A DNA stretch of 64,000 nucleotides. It comes from Paramoeba atlantica. Taxonomy: Eukaryota > Discosea. The position numbers were made by a program, and so were the translations under genes. Of the stretch, positions 27,368 to 36,774 are shown piece after piece; position 1 is the first letter of the stretch; every line of letters begins with the position of its first letter. The stretch lies in the NCBI GenBank assembly GCA_977017575.1, contig CDRNVI010000053.1, forward strand, positions 372,001 to 436,000, in the 5' to 3' direction. Under the pieces are notes generated by a model, which searched no databases, was not told where the DNA came from, and saw nothing but the letters and a program-made list of their open reading frames with translations.

Positions 27368-28198
27368 ATGACATGGGGGCAGCTTGTTATTGGCCCCGCG
27401 GGAAGCGGCAAAACGACGTACTGTACTGGCATGTACGATTTTCTCACACAACTTTCTCGCTATGTTGTGGTAGTGAATTTGGACCCAGCACAAGAGTCGG
27501 ATCCCTTGCCTTATCCATGCAAAGTCGATGTTCGAAAATTAGTCAATTGTCAAGATATCGCAGAAAAAGAAAAACTTGGTCCCAACGGTGCACTTCTATC
27601 TGCCATGGATTATCTTGCAATGCACACGGATTGGCTTATATCGACTCTCCTCGAGATAGAGGAGTTCGACAAGGCCTATGTTCTTTTTGATTGTCCAGGA
27701 CAAATTGAACTCTACATTCATCATGATGGAATGAAAAAGATTGTTGCTCAGATATGCAAACAAACTAAAATGCATCTCGTAGGTACACATCTGATAGATT
27801 CTTTGTGTTGTCGAGGTATGGAAAGTTACATCGCAGCCGTATTGGTATCACTTTCGTCAATGATACCTTTTGAAATTCCTTTCGTTCATGTCCTTACCAA
27901 AGTTGATTGTATTGTAGCGCAAGATTTGTTATTTGACATGGACGTTTACGAATCTGCGCAAGATCTATCAGCCTTTCTCGCAAGATACCTACGAAACAAT
28001 AAGAAGACTAAAATATTGGGAAAGCGAAACTTTTTCTTGAAGAGCACTGCAGACTTTCTTGACAGTGTTGGTCTAGTGGAATTTTGTTTTCTTGATATTC
28101 AAGATAAGGTTTCAGTGGGAAAATTAGTTTCAATTATAGATGTCATTGGCGAGTACTGTACTTGCGAAAATATGATCAAAACATCTTGCGACACATAG
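27368..28198 (+). CDS. GPN2: GPN-loop GTPase 2
   Basis: 276 residues. P-loop GPAGSGKTTYC (~9-19), VVNLDPAQE, the defining GPN motif in EKLGPNGALLSAMDYL, switch DCPGQIEL and base-specificity TKVD (in LTKVD). The GQLVIGPAGSGKTTYC and HLVGTHLIDS segments match GPN2 rather than GPN1 or GPN3. GPN GTPases act as assembly and nuclear-import chaperones for RNA polymerase II and III. Slightly shorter than human GPN2 (~310) because the C-terminal tail is cut short. Confidence 0.88.
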   Translation: MTWGQLVIGPAGSGKTTYCTGMYDFLTQLSRYVVVVNLDPAQESDPLPYPCKVDVRKLVNCQDIAEKEKLGPNGALLSAMDYLAMHTDWLISTLLEIEEFDKAYVLFDCPGQIELYIHHDGMKKIVAQICKQTKMHLVGTHLIDSLCCRGMESYIAAVLVSLSSMIPFEIPFVHVLTKVDCIVAQDLLFDMDVYESAQDLSAFLARYLRNNKKTKILGKRNFFLKSTADFLDSVGLVEFCFLDIQDKVSVGKLVSIIDVIGEYCTCENMIKTSCDT

Positions 28199-28400
28199 GC
28201 GTATCAAATTATTGATAGTATCTGAATTTTCAAAACTTCCGAATTTTAATGCTTTGATAAATAAGATTAATTTTGAATTTTCAAGCTCATATCAAGAATA
28301 GCAAGTTATTGAGCTTTTTGCTTTATTTCGCGAATATCTTGCAATGAAACTCCACATAAAATCATACCGGACAGGATACCAGTAAACGTTTGTCGGGACT

Positions 28401-30317
28401 ATGTCCCCATCCTTCCGAATATGGTGCGGTCCTAGGCGCCACGCTTTGTCCCGAATCTGCTGTTTATCACGGCAATCGCAGCCCTTTGGATCACGATGTC
28501 GGATGGCAAAGTTCAGTTCCAGGTTCTACGAATATGAAATACACATACCAATTCAATGTTTTTCATTGCTAAGAACATGTCGTCGCGAATATTCAGCCGA
28601 AAGCGCGAGTAATGAAGAGGAATGCGGACCAATTTTATTAAGCCCCTTAATTCGAGAGCTTAAGGCATTGCCAACACGTGAGGAGATAGTAAAAAATCTT
28701 AGTGAGGTACGCACGCAAGAAGAGTTTGAGACGTGTGTGAATCAAGTGAGACAGTTTATAGCACAAAATCCAACGTTCGGCGTAATTCACGATCGTAGCG
28801 ATATCCTCCACCGCCTCATGGAAGCATCTTACCAAGTGCGCGAAATTGAAGTCTCGTGGAACACGATGCTTCTTTTCCGGGAGAACGGGATGCATCTGAT
28901 TCGGCCTCATGTGTACGCCGTCCTTAACCTTATTCGCAGAAATATGGAATATCGTTTGGAAAATGAAGGGAGAAATCCGTCTGTGGTAATAGAAGTACTC
29001 GCTCGTCTCCGACAATTCATCCACTATATGGACGTAGATGAAATTTTAATGGACTATATGCTATGGACACGCATCATCGTTGTACTTTTACAACTAGTGA
29101 GTCTTCTCGATAGGCAGCTATTGTACCGGGATCGATGGAGCTACAATACTACGAAAAAGCGGGAAGGGCTTTACATCGACTTTGTCGTAACACATGAGCG
29201 CCTTACTGACTACGATTTTACCGTTCAAGAGACATATCGTTTTATAGATGAAATACTTGTACGCATACGCAGTGTTGTCCCCTCTCGGCCGAATTTCGCT
29301 TTTATGCACCGCATGGCAGAGCTCATGTTTGCATGCGACGATTTTGATCGCATGTATTCCATACTGGAAGATATGAAAGGTATGGGCATGTATTACTCGG
29401 ACTCCCTTACTTCCCGCCTCCTACAACTTGCAATTGGATTCAACTATCCAAATGCAATGCAGTTGTTCGTTGAATGGAGAGTTTTTCACGAGGGGTCCGT
29501 GCTTAATGCATTTGATTGCTTCCGTATACTGGCATACTACTGTCGCTCCGGAGGGGGGAAGCCATGCCCAAAATGTGGCGAGTCCTTCAATCATCGCAAC
29601 GGTTCCTTGGATCATTGGATAAACTGCACTAAGCCGGAGCACAGATCATGTTCGTACCTTCAGCTCGCTCGAACCTCGAAGGGGCTTTACAATGACCTTC
29701 GAGATATTCCGCAAAATTCAGACTGGTCATCGCAGGCCTTCACAGTTCTAGAATTCGCTCAGCAACGTAGCATTACTTGGGGATCCGGAGAGTGGCGCCT
29801 GTTCTTGCTGTGCTGTACCTTTTCCCCGAGAGCAGTGGAGGCAATAGAAGCCATGGAAAAAGAATATCCTCTCAAGAAATGGGATGACATTATTTCGTGT
29901 ATGGTTTGTCGTTTATTGCGCTTCAATAAACCTTCAGAACAACTTAAGCTTTGTCATCGGTTGAAGTCTGAAGGGAAATACATACATACGATGGTGCTCA
30001 ATGAAGTGCTCTTGGGTAGTTACCACATAGAGGACGCTGGAGCTCGAGAAATGCATCTCGACTACTGCGTCCAACTAATGCAAGCCACTGGAAGTGTTCC
30101 ATACTTGTGTACACTGGACACACTTTTGTCACACTTCAAGAAGATCAAAGAAAATGGCGAAGCGACCGATCATGAGCATACGTTGGTAAATCAGATCATC
30201 CTTTGGGCTCAGCGTACCAGCGGAACTGCAAAACGTAGCTTCTGGGAAACTGTGCCTGGAACCTCTCGGAAGCACCGCACCTATCCTGTACCTGAACTTT
30301 CACATTTCTCACAATGA
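28401..30317 (+). CDS. Putative mitochondrial helical-repeat (PPR-like) protein, 638 aa
   Basis: 638 residues from the ATG at 28401. The start is Arg/Ser/Cys-rich (MSPSFRIWCGPRRHALSRIC), fitting a mitochondrial presequence. From ~100 on it is helix after helix in a spacing like PPR or related repeats (VYAVLNLIRRNMEYRL, MHRMAELMFACDDFDRMYSI, LTSRLLQLAIGFNYPNAMQL). A zinc-binding segment CPKCGESFNHRNGSLDHWIN and C lies near residue 390. Kinetoplastid mitochondrial ribosomes and RNA-processing complexes contain many such proteins, but I cannot assign one. Confidence 0.72.
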   Translation: MSPSFRIWCGPRRHALSRICCLSRQSQPFGSRCRMAKFSSRFYEYEIHIPIQCFSLLRTCRREYSAESASNEEECGPILLSPLIRELKALPTREEIVKNLSEVRTQEEFETCVNQVRQFIAQNPTFGVIHDRSDILHRLMEASYQVREIEVSWNTMLLFRENGMHLIRPHVYAVLNLIRRNMEYRLENEGRNPSVVIEVLARLRQFIHYMDVDEILMDYMLWTRIIVVLLQLVSLLDRQLLYRDRWSYNTTKKREGLYIDFVVTHERLTDYDFTVQETYRFIDEILVRIRSVVPSRPNFAFMHRMAELMFACDDFDRMYSILEDMKGMGMYYSDSLTSRLLQLAIGFNYPNAMQLFVEWRVFHEGSVLNAFDCFRILAYYCRSGGGKPCPKCGESFNHRNGSLDHWINCTKPEHRSCSYLQLARTSKGLYNDLRDIPQNSDWSSQAFTVLEFAQQRSITWGSGEWRLFLLCCTFSPRAVEAIEAMEKEYPLKKWDDIISCMVCRLLRFNKPSEQLKLCHRLKSEGKYIHTMVLNEVLLGSYHIEDAGAREMHLDYCVQLMQATGSVPYLCTLDTLLSHFKKIKENGEATDHEHTLVNQIILWAQRTSGTAKRSFWETVPGTSRKHRTYPVPELSHFSQ

Positions 30318-30394
30318 CCCGTATGCCAAATTCTCTTTTTACTATGTTTCGGTATTCGTAAATATACGTAGATGTATAGAATATCGTTTTAGCA

Positions 30395-30950
30395 GTTAGT
30401 ACTCATCCCATATGGTCCTCCGTTCATTTTGTATTATGGAACAATTTGCAAGATTCCGCGCAAAGAGTTCGGTCTAGGAACTGATGCAAAATTGTGCGCG
30501 GAATGCGCACGTGGTGTTTGTTTCAGGCCGAAGGACGAACGGGATTTGTCTTGGAGTTCTATATTTGAAACCTTTTGGTATCATTGCATTTCATGAATAC
30601 ATTGTAGAGCGTAGAGTGTTTTCTTTCCTCCTAAGCAGTTTGTGCTCATTCCATATGATCCTTCCATTCATTTTGGAATATGGAACAATATTGCGAGATT
30701 CCGCGCAAATAGTAGTTCGACCTAGGAACTGATGCAAACTTGTGCGCAGCACGCGCACGGTGTTTGTTTCAGGCCGAAGGACGAACGAGATTTATCTTGA
30801 AGTTTTACATCGAAAGCACTTTTGGTATCATTAGCTTTTAATAAATATATTACAGAGTGTAGAGTGTTTTCTTTCCTCCTAAGCAATTTGTGCTCATTCC
30901 ATATGATCATCCATTCATTTTGGAATATGGAACAATATTGCGAGAATTCG
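30395..30950. repeat. Tandem repeat, ~248-bp unit, about 2.3 copies, with hairpins
   Basis: Landmarks repeat 248 bases apart: AGGAACTGATGCAAA at 30476 and 30724, CCATATGATC at 30651 and 30899. Each full unit holds a GTGCGC..GCGCAC hairpin whose loop differs (GGAAT, AGCAC) while the stem is unchanged, then TGTTTGTTTCAGGCCGAAGG, and later an Sm-site-like CTTTTGG. Another inverted pair, TTCCATAT and ATATGGAA, occurs in each unit. Possible tandem small-RNA genes, or simple satellite duplication. No ORF is convincing here. Confidence 0.75.
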
Positions 30951-31195
30951 CATTAAGTTACTCTTATAACTTGTAAAGGGTCTCATCACTTAATACTGGT
31001 TGTTCAGTCTTTGTTCGCACTACGATTCCTAGTGTCATCGGTTGGGAACTTTTTTTTCTTTTTCTAAAAAACGTCCATAGTATTTTACATTATGCCGGAC
31101 GGTGGTTCGAACATGTGTGAAGCAATTTCGCACTTTTAGAGAAACGTAGGATTTATTCATAGACTTCAGCAATTGAGCACTCTTTTTTAAATGAC

Positions 31196-34100
31196 ATGAA
31201 TATTCCAACACTACACACAGATGCCATTTTTCTTTCGGTTTTGTTGCCCGTATCGGATTTGATTCACAGGCGGGATTCAGAAAACTCCAATGACTTCGTT
31301 GCTGCATACCATAGCTTGTATATCATGGGCTCCTCTCAAGATAATGAAGCCGGAAATGTGGATTCTCAGAGAAGCGAAACAATGTACAAAACCCTTAAAA
31401 TTAAGAAGAAATGCGCAAACAATGACATTTTGACTGTTCGCTTGTTTCTCAATGTAGCCAGAACACCGCCGAACACTACGGATCATAAACTCGGGAATCA
31501 GCAAATTAGGAAGAAAGGTAAAAAGACTACGAAACTATATAAAAATAGTTCATATACAAAGGTACAAATGGGATGTACGAAAACTCGTGTCCTACTGACC
31601 GGAAGTACTGCAACGTTATGGAATATTTACCCAATAAACGAAACCGAGTTTTACGTTGCTTATAGCCTCTATTTTCCTCTGTCAGAGGAGCTCTATCTTT
31701 CCAGAGATCCGGAGTCTTCAAACGTATTTCTAACGGCGCTTAAAGCAGAGGCCTCCGTATTTAGTTTTCAGCATGGTAGATTCGGTCCTACATTAAGTAC
31801 TCTGTCTTCGGACGGTATTACACACTACGGGTTTGGCTTGCGGCCTTCGAAAATCCTTGAAATTGAGAACGCAAGGAGTGTGCCCTCGAGCTCGTATTCC
31901 GGAGAACTTTCTTTGGAAAACATTGAAGCTCATGTGAATAGTGTTATCTGTTTCGTTCCTACAGAATCGTGTCTCGTAACTTTTGTTTCGCATAAGACAA
32001 ATTTCGAAAGATTTTCTGCTCTTCATCCGAAGGATTCACAGCACTACACAGATGACTCCGGGAACCCGTTTTTTTATTTTGGTAAGCCGCTCTTACTAGA
32101 AGCTCAAAAACTTGAGTTCGAAACCTCTAAACTATTAAAGAGATCTTTGTCACTGAAGAGAAAAAAGATTGAAAATAATGGGAAAGCAGAACAGTGGAAA
32201 GCGCGCGACCAAATTCGCGTCGGAACTGTACTCGCAACTGAGCAAAATAAATTTTATTCTCTGTTCTTTCCGGAAATTCGATACGAAGGAGACTGTGATG
32301 ACCGGTCAAATGAGCTCCCGCATACGTCGACAGATTCCTCCGCTAACGCCTTGGAGACATCAGTTCGGCTTGGACACCCATACCGCTCCTTTGCCCTCAA
32401 ATTCATCTTTACGATACGTGACATAAAAAAGGATGAACTAATCGTCGTTGTACAGGCTCCAGACTTGGGTTTCGATAGTGATGTCACCATACCCGATATG
32501 GTTGAATGCACTGAATGGCCGCGAGGGGAGCCCTACTATCATGGTATTGGAAAACACACATGTGGTGCTCCCATACTATCCCCACCTTTGAATCGGCTTC
32601 GTATAGTGCCCTGTTCCGCTATCGGAGACAGCCAAAAAGGTTTGATGGCAACAGAATACATTCCTTATGGAGTAGTTTTTCCTTATGGGGGAGAAATCTC
32701 CGATAAAGTGAGTCCCTACTCGTGGGCGACCAGTGATGGTACGCATATTGTTGGTGGAAACATTATGCGGTACGCAAACACGTATCACGGTCTCTCGCAA
32801 TCTCCTAATGCGGTTTTATTAGATATTTCGGTATACCATCCGGACGGAAGCTTCAGCGCTGTTCCTTGTGTCGCATTAATTTCACCGGTATCGCCTGGTG
32901 AGATGATTCTGGTGCATTCTTATGGAAGAGATGCGGACTTCGAAGTCATGAGAAAGATGCTATGTGACAACGAGTATTTGCCGCTGTCGCAATTCCCCTC
33001 GCAAATGCTCCTCCCTGGCATGGAAGCAATGGACAATTGGTATCTTCCTGGTGACGTTATTGCAGTTATTTCACAGAAAAATAGTCCTAAGAGCAACACG
33101 CGGTTTCAAATCTACACTATTCACCAAATTTATCAAGATCGAACAGTATCAGCTTTTCGTCTTCAAGTGAAGCCAGGATCCCTGGTAGATTTCTTTTTAC
33201 GGCGCGGAAGTAAACCGGTTTCACTGTCATTAGACGAGGCGATTCTTCTTATACCTGACGAAGATTACGAAGTTACACAGAAGCAACATTCTTTCTACAG
33301 CAATACGTGTAGAGACATTACCCCTCCCCCAGCCAGTCGTTCAGTGGATAATCAGAAAAATCGATCGATAAGAAAGATGACGAGCCCTTGGAAAACTGTC
33401 AGTCCTGGCTCGAAGTTGCAATGCAGGGGACCAATCGATGAGCTCCTTATGGAGAACTGCGCTCATACTGAGTATATTACGGACACATATCGAAAGGAGA
33501 AAAAAACAGAAATTTTTGCTGTCCGTCTCAACCATATGGTTGCAACACATATTCACTCTCAAGGGAGAACGTCAGATGTAAAGCTTAATGCAAACGAGCT
33601 CGATGAGGTAAGAGAGTCGGAGAGGATCGGTACATTTACATCTAGTGCTAAAATTAGACCTTCAGTTGACCCTAGTATTCTCAAACATGAAAACGATGCA
33701 GAGCATTTAGGAAATGATGATAACGGAAGTCGTTCTGCAAAGCGCTATTTGCCTTTGGCGTCATCAATCTTCAAATCGCCATCAATCTTGAAATCCTCTT
33801 CGTTTTGTGTAAGATCAGCTAATCACACTCCCTTATCCTTACTTTCCTCCCCTTCTCACTACATTTCACAAAGTCGAGACCATGATACGGTTGACAGAAA
33901 GTCTCATAACTGCGAGTTAACTCAAATTTTATTTGAAACTGACGATATGAAGTTTTCTAGCCTTACCCCTCGCTCAAAGATTGGAATTCAAAGATCTAGC
34001 ATAAGTAGTAGTAAGTCTATACTTCTTCCTACAGAATATCCTCACCCAAGTGATGCAATACAAGAGCATAGCATCACAATTTCGCTTCCAAACGGTCCTA

Positions 34101-34342
34101 CTGCAGCTCTTCCGTGGATTTCTCCGCAGACTAACGCCACCACTTCTATTCATGAGCTAAAACCTCGAGCTTCCCTCGGTGTCTCTGAGATCGACGCAAC
34201 CAGTTTTCCTTTACCCCCTCGTCGAGAGTACGACACAGACATCACAAATATAAGAAAAGAAATGTCTGATATTACTTCGCAAAGTAAAGAATCGTCTAAA
34301 CTAGTTGAAGAAATGTATCATGATAGCGTGTTTCTTATATGA
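31196..34342 (+). CDS. SET-domain protein 3, very large (1048 aa)
   Basis: A 1048-residue protein. Residues ~470-585 read as a divergent SET domain: GLMATEYIPYGVVFPYGGEI, RYANTYHGLSQSPNAVLLDI, VALISPVSPGEMILVHSYGR, matching the glycine-rich start, the N-x-x-H-like cofactor region and the GEELxxxYG end of SET proteins. Before it lies a globular region with a long basic segment (~310-340). After it a Ser/Thr/Pro-rich, probably disordered tail (~700-1040) with S/P repeats. Much larger than the other two SET proteins of the window. The SET match is weaker than theirs. Target unknown. Confidence 0.68.
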   Translation: MNIPTLHTDAIFLSVLLPVSDLIHRRDSENSNDFVAAYHSLYIMGSSQDNEAGNVDSQRSETMYKTLKIKKKCANNDILTVRLFLNVARTPPNTTDHKLGNQQIRKKGKKTTKLYKNSSYTKVQMGCTKTRVLLTGSTATLWNIYPINETEFYVAYSLYFPLSEELYLSRDPESSNVFLTALKAEASVFSFQHGRFGPTLSTLSSDGITHYGFGLRPSKILEIENARSVPSSSYSGELSLENIEAHVNSVICFVPTESCLVTFVSHKTNFERFSALHPKDSQHYTDDSGNPFFYFGKPLLLEAQKLEFETSKLLKRSLSLKRKKIENNGKAEQWKARDQIRVGTVLATEQNKFYSLFFPEIRYEGDCDDRSNELPHTSTDSSANALETSVRLGHPYRSFALKFIFTIRDIKKDELIVVVQAPDLGFDSDVTIPDMVECTEWPRGEPYYHGIGKHTCGAPILSPPLNRLRIVPCSAIGDSQKGLMATEYIPYGVVFPYGGEISDKVSPYSWATSDGTHIVGGNIMRYANTYHGLSQSPNAVLLDISVYHPDGSFSAVPCVALISPVSPGEMILVHSYGRDADFEVMRKMLCDNEYLPLSQFPSQMLLPGMEAMDNWYLPGDVIAVISQKNSPKSNTRFQIYTIHQIYQDRTVSAFRLQVKPGSLVDFFLRRGSKPVSLSLDEAILLIPDEDYEVTQKQHSFYSNTCRDITPPPASRSVDNQKNRSIRKMTSPWKTVSPGSKLQCRGPIDELLMENCAHTEYITDTYRKEKKTEIFAVRLNHMVATHIHSQGRTSDVKLNANELDEVRESERIGTFTSSAKIRPSVDPSILKHENDAEHLGNDDNGSRSAKRYLPLASSIFKSPSILKSSSFCVRSANHTPLSLLSSPSHYISQSRDHDTVDRKSHNCELTQILFETDDMKFSSLTPRSKIGIQRSSISSSKSILLPTEYPHPSDAIQEHSITISLPNGPTAALPWISPQTNATTSIHELKPRASLGVSEIDATSFPLPPRREYDTDITNIRKEMSDITSQSKESSKLVEEMYHDSVFLI

Positions 34343-34691
34343 CTTTTTTCTGGAAAAATATTGTGAGCTACTTACAGGAAATTAGCCTTTCGTATAAGTA
34401 GCACTTACGTGTAATTACATTTAGTTGTTGTTAGTGTACTATAATATACACTGTAGTTATACAGCTGTTAGTGTGAATAAGCTATTATGAATTCGCCAAA
34501 AGTAAGAAATACGAAACGTTCTTCTGTACTATGAACGCTTTTTAGTTTTAAAATATATTCAAAACCCTCAATTTTATGAATGAAAATGAAAAAAACGTGC
34601 AGTGGATTTAGAAGGGGTAGGAAAAAGAGCTAAGTTCTTTACTTCTTTTTTAGTTGTTTTCCCTTCAACTATTTCTCAAATTTTACTAAGG
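34343..34691. other. Intergenic stretch and leader of the transaldolase gene
   Basis: AT-rich. 34637-34690 is a long pyrimidine-rich run ending in ACTAAG directly before the ATG. The frame is also open from a GTG at 34602 that follows an AG. Confidence 0.5.
34637..34690 (+). promoter_or_regulatory. Putative trans-splice acceptor for transaldolase
   Basis: Pyrimidine-rich tract with AG at 34689-34690, one base before the ATG at 34692. Among the clearest acceptor-like sites in the window. Confidence 0.5.
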
Positions 34692-35648
34692 ATGTCGTCG
34701 CTGGAGCAACTGAAGTCTAGCACTCGCGTAATAGCGGACACAGCCAACTTTACTCTACTCGAACAGTACAAGCCGTTCGGAGCCACGACCAACCCGTCAC
34801 TCATCTTACAGTGTGTGAATCTTGAAGAAAATGCCCTACTCGTACGTACGGCTGTGGACTACGCCCAGCGTAACTCTCCTGCTTCGGTTGTTGAAACATC
34901 ACTTGATAAACTAACAGTGCTTTTCGGGTGTAAAATTTTGCAAAAGATCTCCGGACGCGTCAGTACGGAGGTCGACGCAAAGCTCAGTTTTTCAACAGAA
35001 AAATCAGTGGCGAAGGCACGACAACTCATTGCGATGTATGAGGAGGAAGGGGTGTCCCGTGATCGCGTGTATATTAAGCTCGCTGCCACGTGGGAGGGCA
35101 TCCAAGCCGCCCGGGTATTAGAATCTGATGGTATTGCCTGCAACATGACGTTGTTGTTTTCTTTTGCTCAAGCTGTGGCGTGTGCCCAAGCCCGGGTGAG
35201 CCTGATCTCGCCTTTCGTCGGTCGAATTCTGGACTGGTTTAAGAAGCATGAAGGCCGAGAATCTTATCCCGCCAATGAGGACCCCGGAGTTTTGCGGGTA
35301 ACAAAAATCTACAACTACTTTAAGGCACATAATTACGAAACCATTGTTATGGGGGCTAGTTTTCGCAACACGGAGGAGATAATTCAGTTAGCTGGTTGCG
35401 ATTATTTAACCATTTCGCCCGCATTGTTGAAAGCCTTAGACGGAATGGACAAACCAGTACCCAGATTGTTGTCTGTCCAGGAAGCAAAAATGAAGGCAGA
35501 TCCTTTAATCCAAAGTTTTCTCACACAGGATGACTTTTTGTTTCTTCATAACGAGGATGCAATGGCGTCGGAGAAGTTAGCTGAGGGCATTCGTTTGTTT
35601 AATCGCGATGCTAGAAAAGTTGAAGAGGTTATTCAAAAATTTCTGTGA
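34692..35648 (+). CDS. TALDO1: Transaldolase
   Basis: 318 residues from the ATG at 34692. Matches transaldolase strongly: VIADTANFTLLEQYKPFGAT with TNPSLIL, VETSLDKLTVLFGCKIL, Schiff-base Lys129 in RVYIKLAATWEGIQAA, CNMTLLFSFAQAVACAQARV, then SLISPFVGRILDWFK and GASFRN. Length fits (~330). The enzyme moves a three-carbon unit between sugar phosphates in the non-oxidative pentose phosphate pathway. In kinetoplastids it may lie in cytosol or glycosome; no clear PTS1 ends the protein (..VIQKFL). The frame upstream is open, so a longer N-terminus is conceivable but not needed. Confidence 0.95.
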   Translation: MSSLEQLKSSTRVIADTANFTLLEQYKPFGATTNPSLILQCVNLEENALLVRTAVDYAQRNSPASVVETSLDKLTVLFGCKILQKISGRVSTEVDAKLSFSTEKSVAKARQLIAMYEEEGVSRDRVYIKLAATWEGIQAARVLESDGIACNMTLLFSFAQAVACAQARVSLISPFVGRILDWFKKHEGRESYPANEDPGVLRVTKIYNYFKAHNYETIVMGASFRNTEEIIQLAGCDYLTISPALLKALDGMDKPVPRLLSVQEAKMKADPLIQSFLTQDDFLFLHNEDAMASEKLAEGIRLFNRDARKVEEVIQKFL

Positions 35649-36153
35649 ACATATATTTTAGGTGCGATGAGATTCCAGATAACCCCTTGATGTGATAACC
35701 CGAGATTTAAGAGATGCATAATCTTCAGTTCTGAGCAGAATCAACGATTTCAGTGGGCTAGTATTGGGTATATTGGGCGTTGTTGCCTTTTTTCAATTGA
35801 GTACGCTCCAAATTCATACGCGTGCCATTGTTTATGTGTAGGGAAATCTACACCATGTAAGCTTGTACTCTGCAATTTCGTTTACTCGCATTGAGAACGT
35901 GCAATGTACTCGACTATTTCTCATGTAATAGTGGAGGGTGCAGACTTCATACAATGTACATCGAGTAATACGATTGGATTTTCTTTGACTCTCTGGGCGA
36001 AATAATTCTATGGAAGGAATAATTTATGTACATTTAAGAATGACAAAGTCATGAGATACATTTACGTTTCTGCTCTCGCTCTGTCCATGATATACCATTT
36101 GTGAAGTATTCTGCTTCTAATTTTTTAGTTCGAGTGTTTAATATTTTTCTGTA
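35649..36153. other. Intergenic stretch, nothing recognised
   Basis: No gene or RNA seen. A TTCTAATTTTTTAG pyrimidine-AG site precedes the next ATG. Confidence 0.5.
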
Positions 36154-36612
36154 ATGAAATGCTCCAAAGAAGATTCCACGTCGGCAAATGATTCGAATCC
36201 AACTGTTTGTGAGGAATTCGATGACGAAATTCTTTCCCAAAGAATCCTGTCCGAGAGTACATTGGAAGAAGTTGAAAGCATTCTACAGAACAATGAGCAA
36301 AAAATGGAATCCCTTCAAAGTGAGATACAAAGCCTTGTCTATCAAAATTACGATGGATTCATCGAGATATCCGACGTTTTATCAGAGATAGCTGATTTGG
36401 CTCTAAAAATTGATGGCGAGGTCGTCTCTATGAAAGAATCTGTGAAAGAAATTTTTAATGGGGTTGGAAATCTTGAAAACGTGGTAAAAGGTCACGCAAA
36501 CGACTTACATCAGGACAACAAGAATTTTACTATTGAGCCGAAAACGGAGCCTGATTCCGACACCGGCGATCAAGGGATACACGTAGAAATACAAGAAGAG
36601 TTAAACTCATGA
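36154..36612 (+). CDS. VPS51: Vps51-like GARP/EARP subunit, short type
   Basis: 152 residues from the ATG at 36154. A helix-rich region with ESLQSEIQSLVYQNYDGFIE and ISDVLSEIADLALKIDGEVV matches the Vps51/Cog1 N-terminal domain, where LVY.NY..FI is the core. Yeast Vps51 is also short (164 residues), so no truncation is implied. Vps51 is part of the GARP tether for endosome-to-Golgi traffic. The end is acidic and disordered. COG1 or an exocyst-type paralogue is the alternative. Confidence 0.62.
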   Translation: MKCSKEDSTSANDSNPTVCEEFDDEILSQRILSESTLEEVESILQNNEQKMESLQSEIQSLVYQNYDGFIEISDVLSEIADLALKIDGEVVSMKESVKEIFNGVGNLENVVKGHANDLHQDNKNFTIEPKTEPDSDTGDQGIHVEIQEELNS

Positions 36613-36774
36613 AATTGGCTTTCTCTAGTCCAGGCGAAATCTGATGCTGTCCTGTCTCACAGCTGCCCTACTCCATACACTCTGTCACAACCGAACTCAC
36701 GTTCCGACGTGCGTAACATGTGAAAACATGTCTGCAGCAGAATACACAATATAGAAAATCTAGAGCTCTACATA

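Noticed and set aside
30395-30950. Spliced-leader RNA gene array
   Set aside because: The tandem layout fits, but no leader plus GT donor or known leader sequence was recognised, so it is left as an unassigned repeat.
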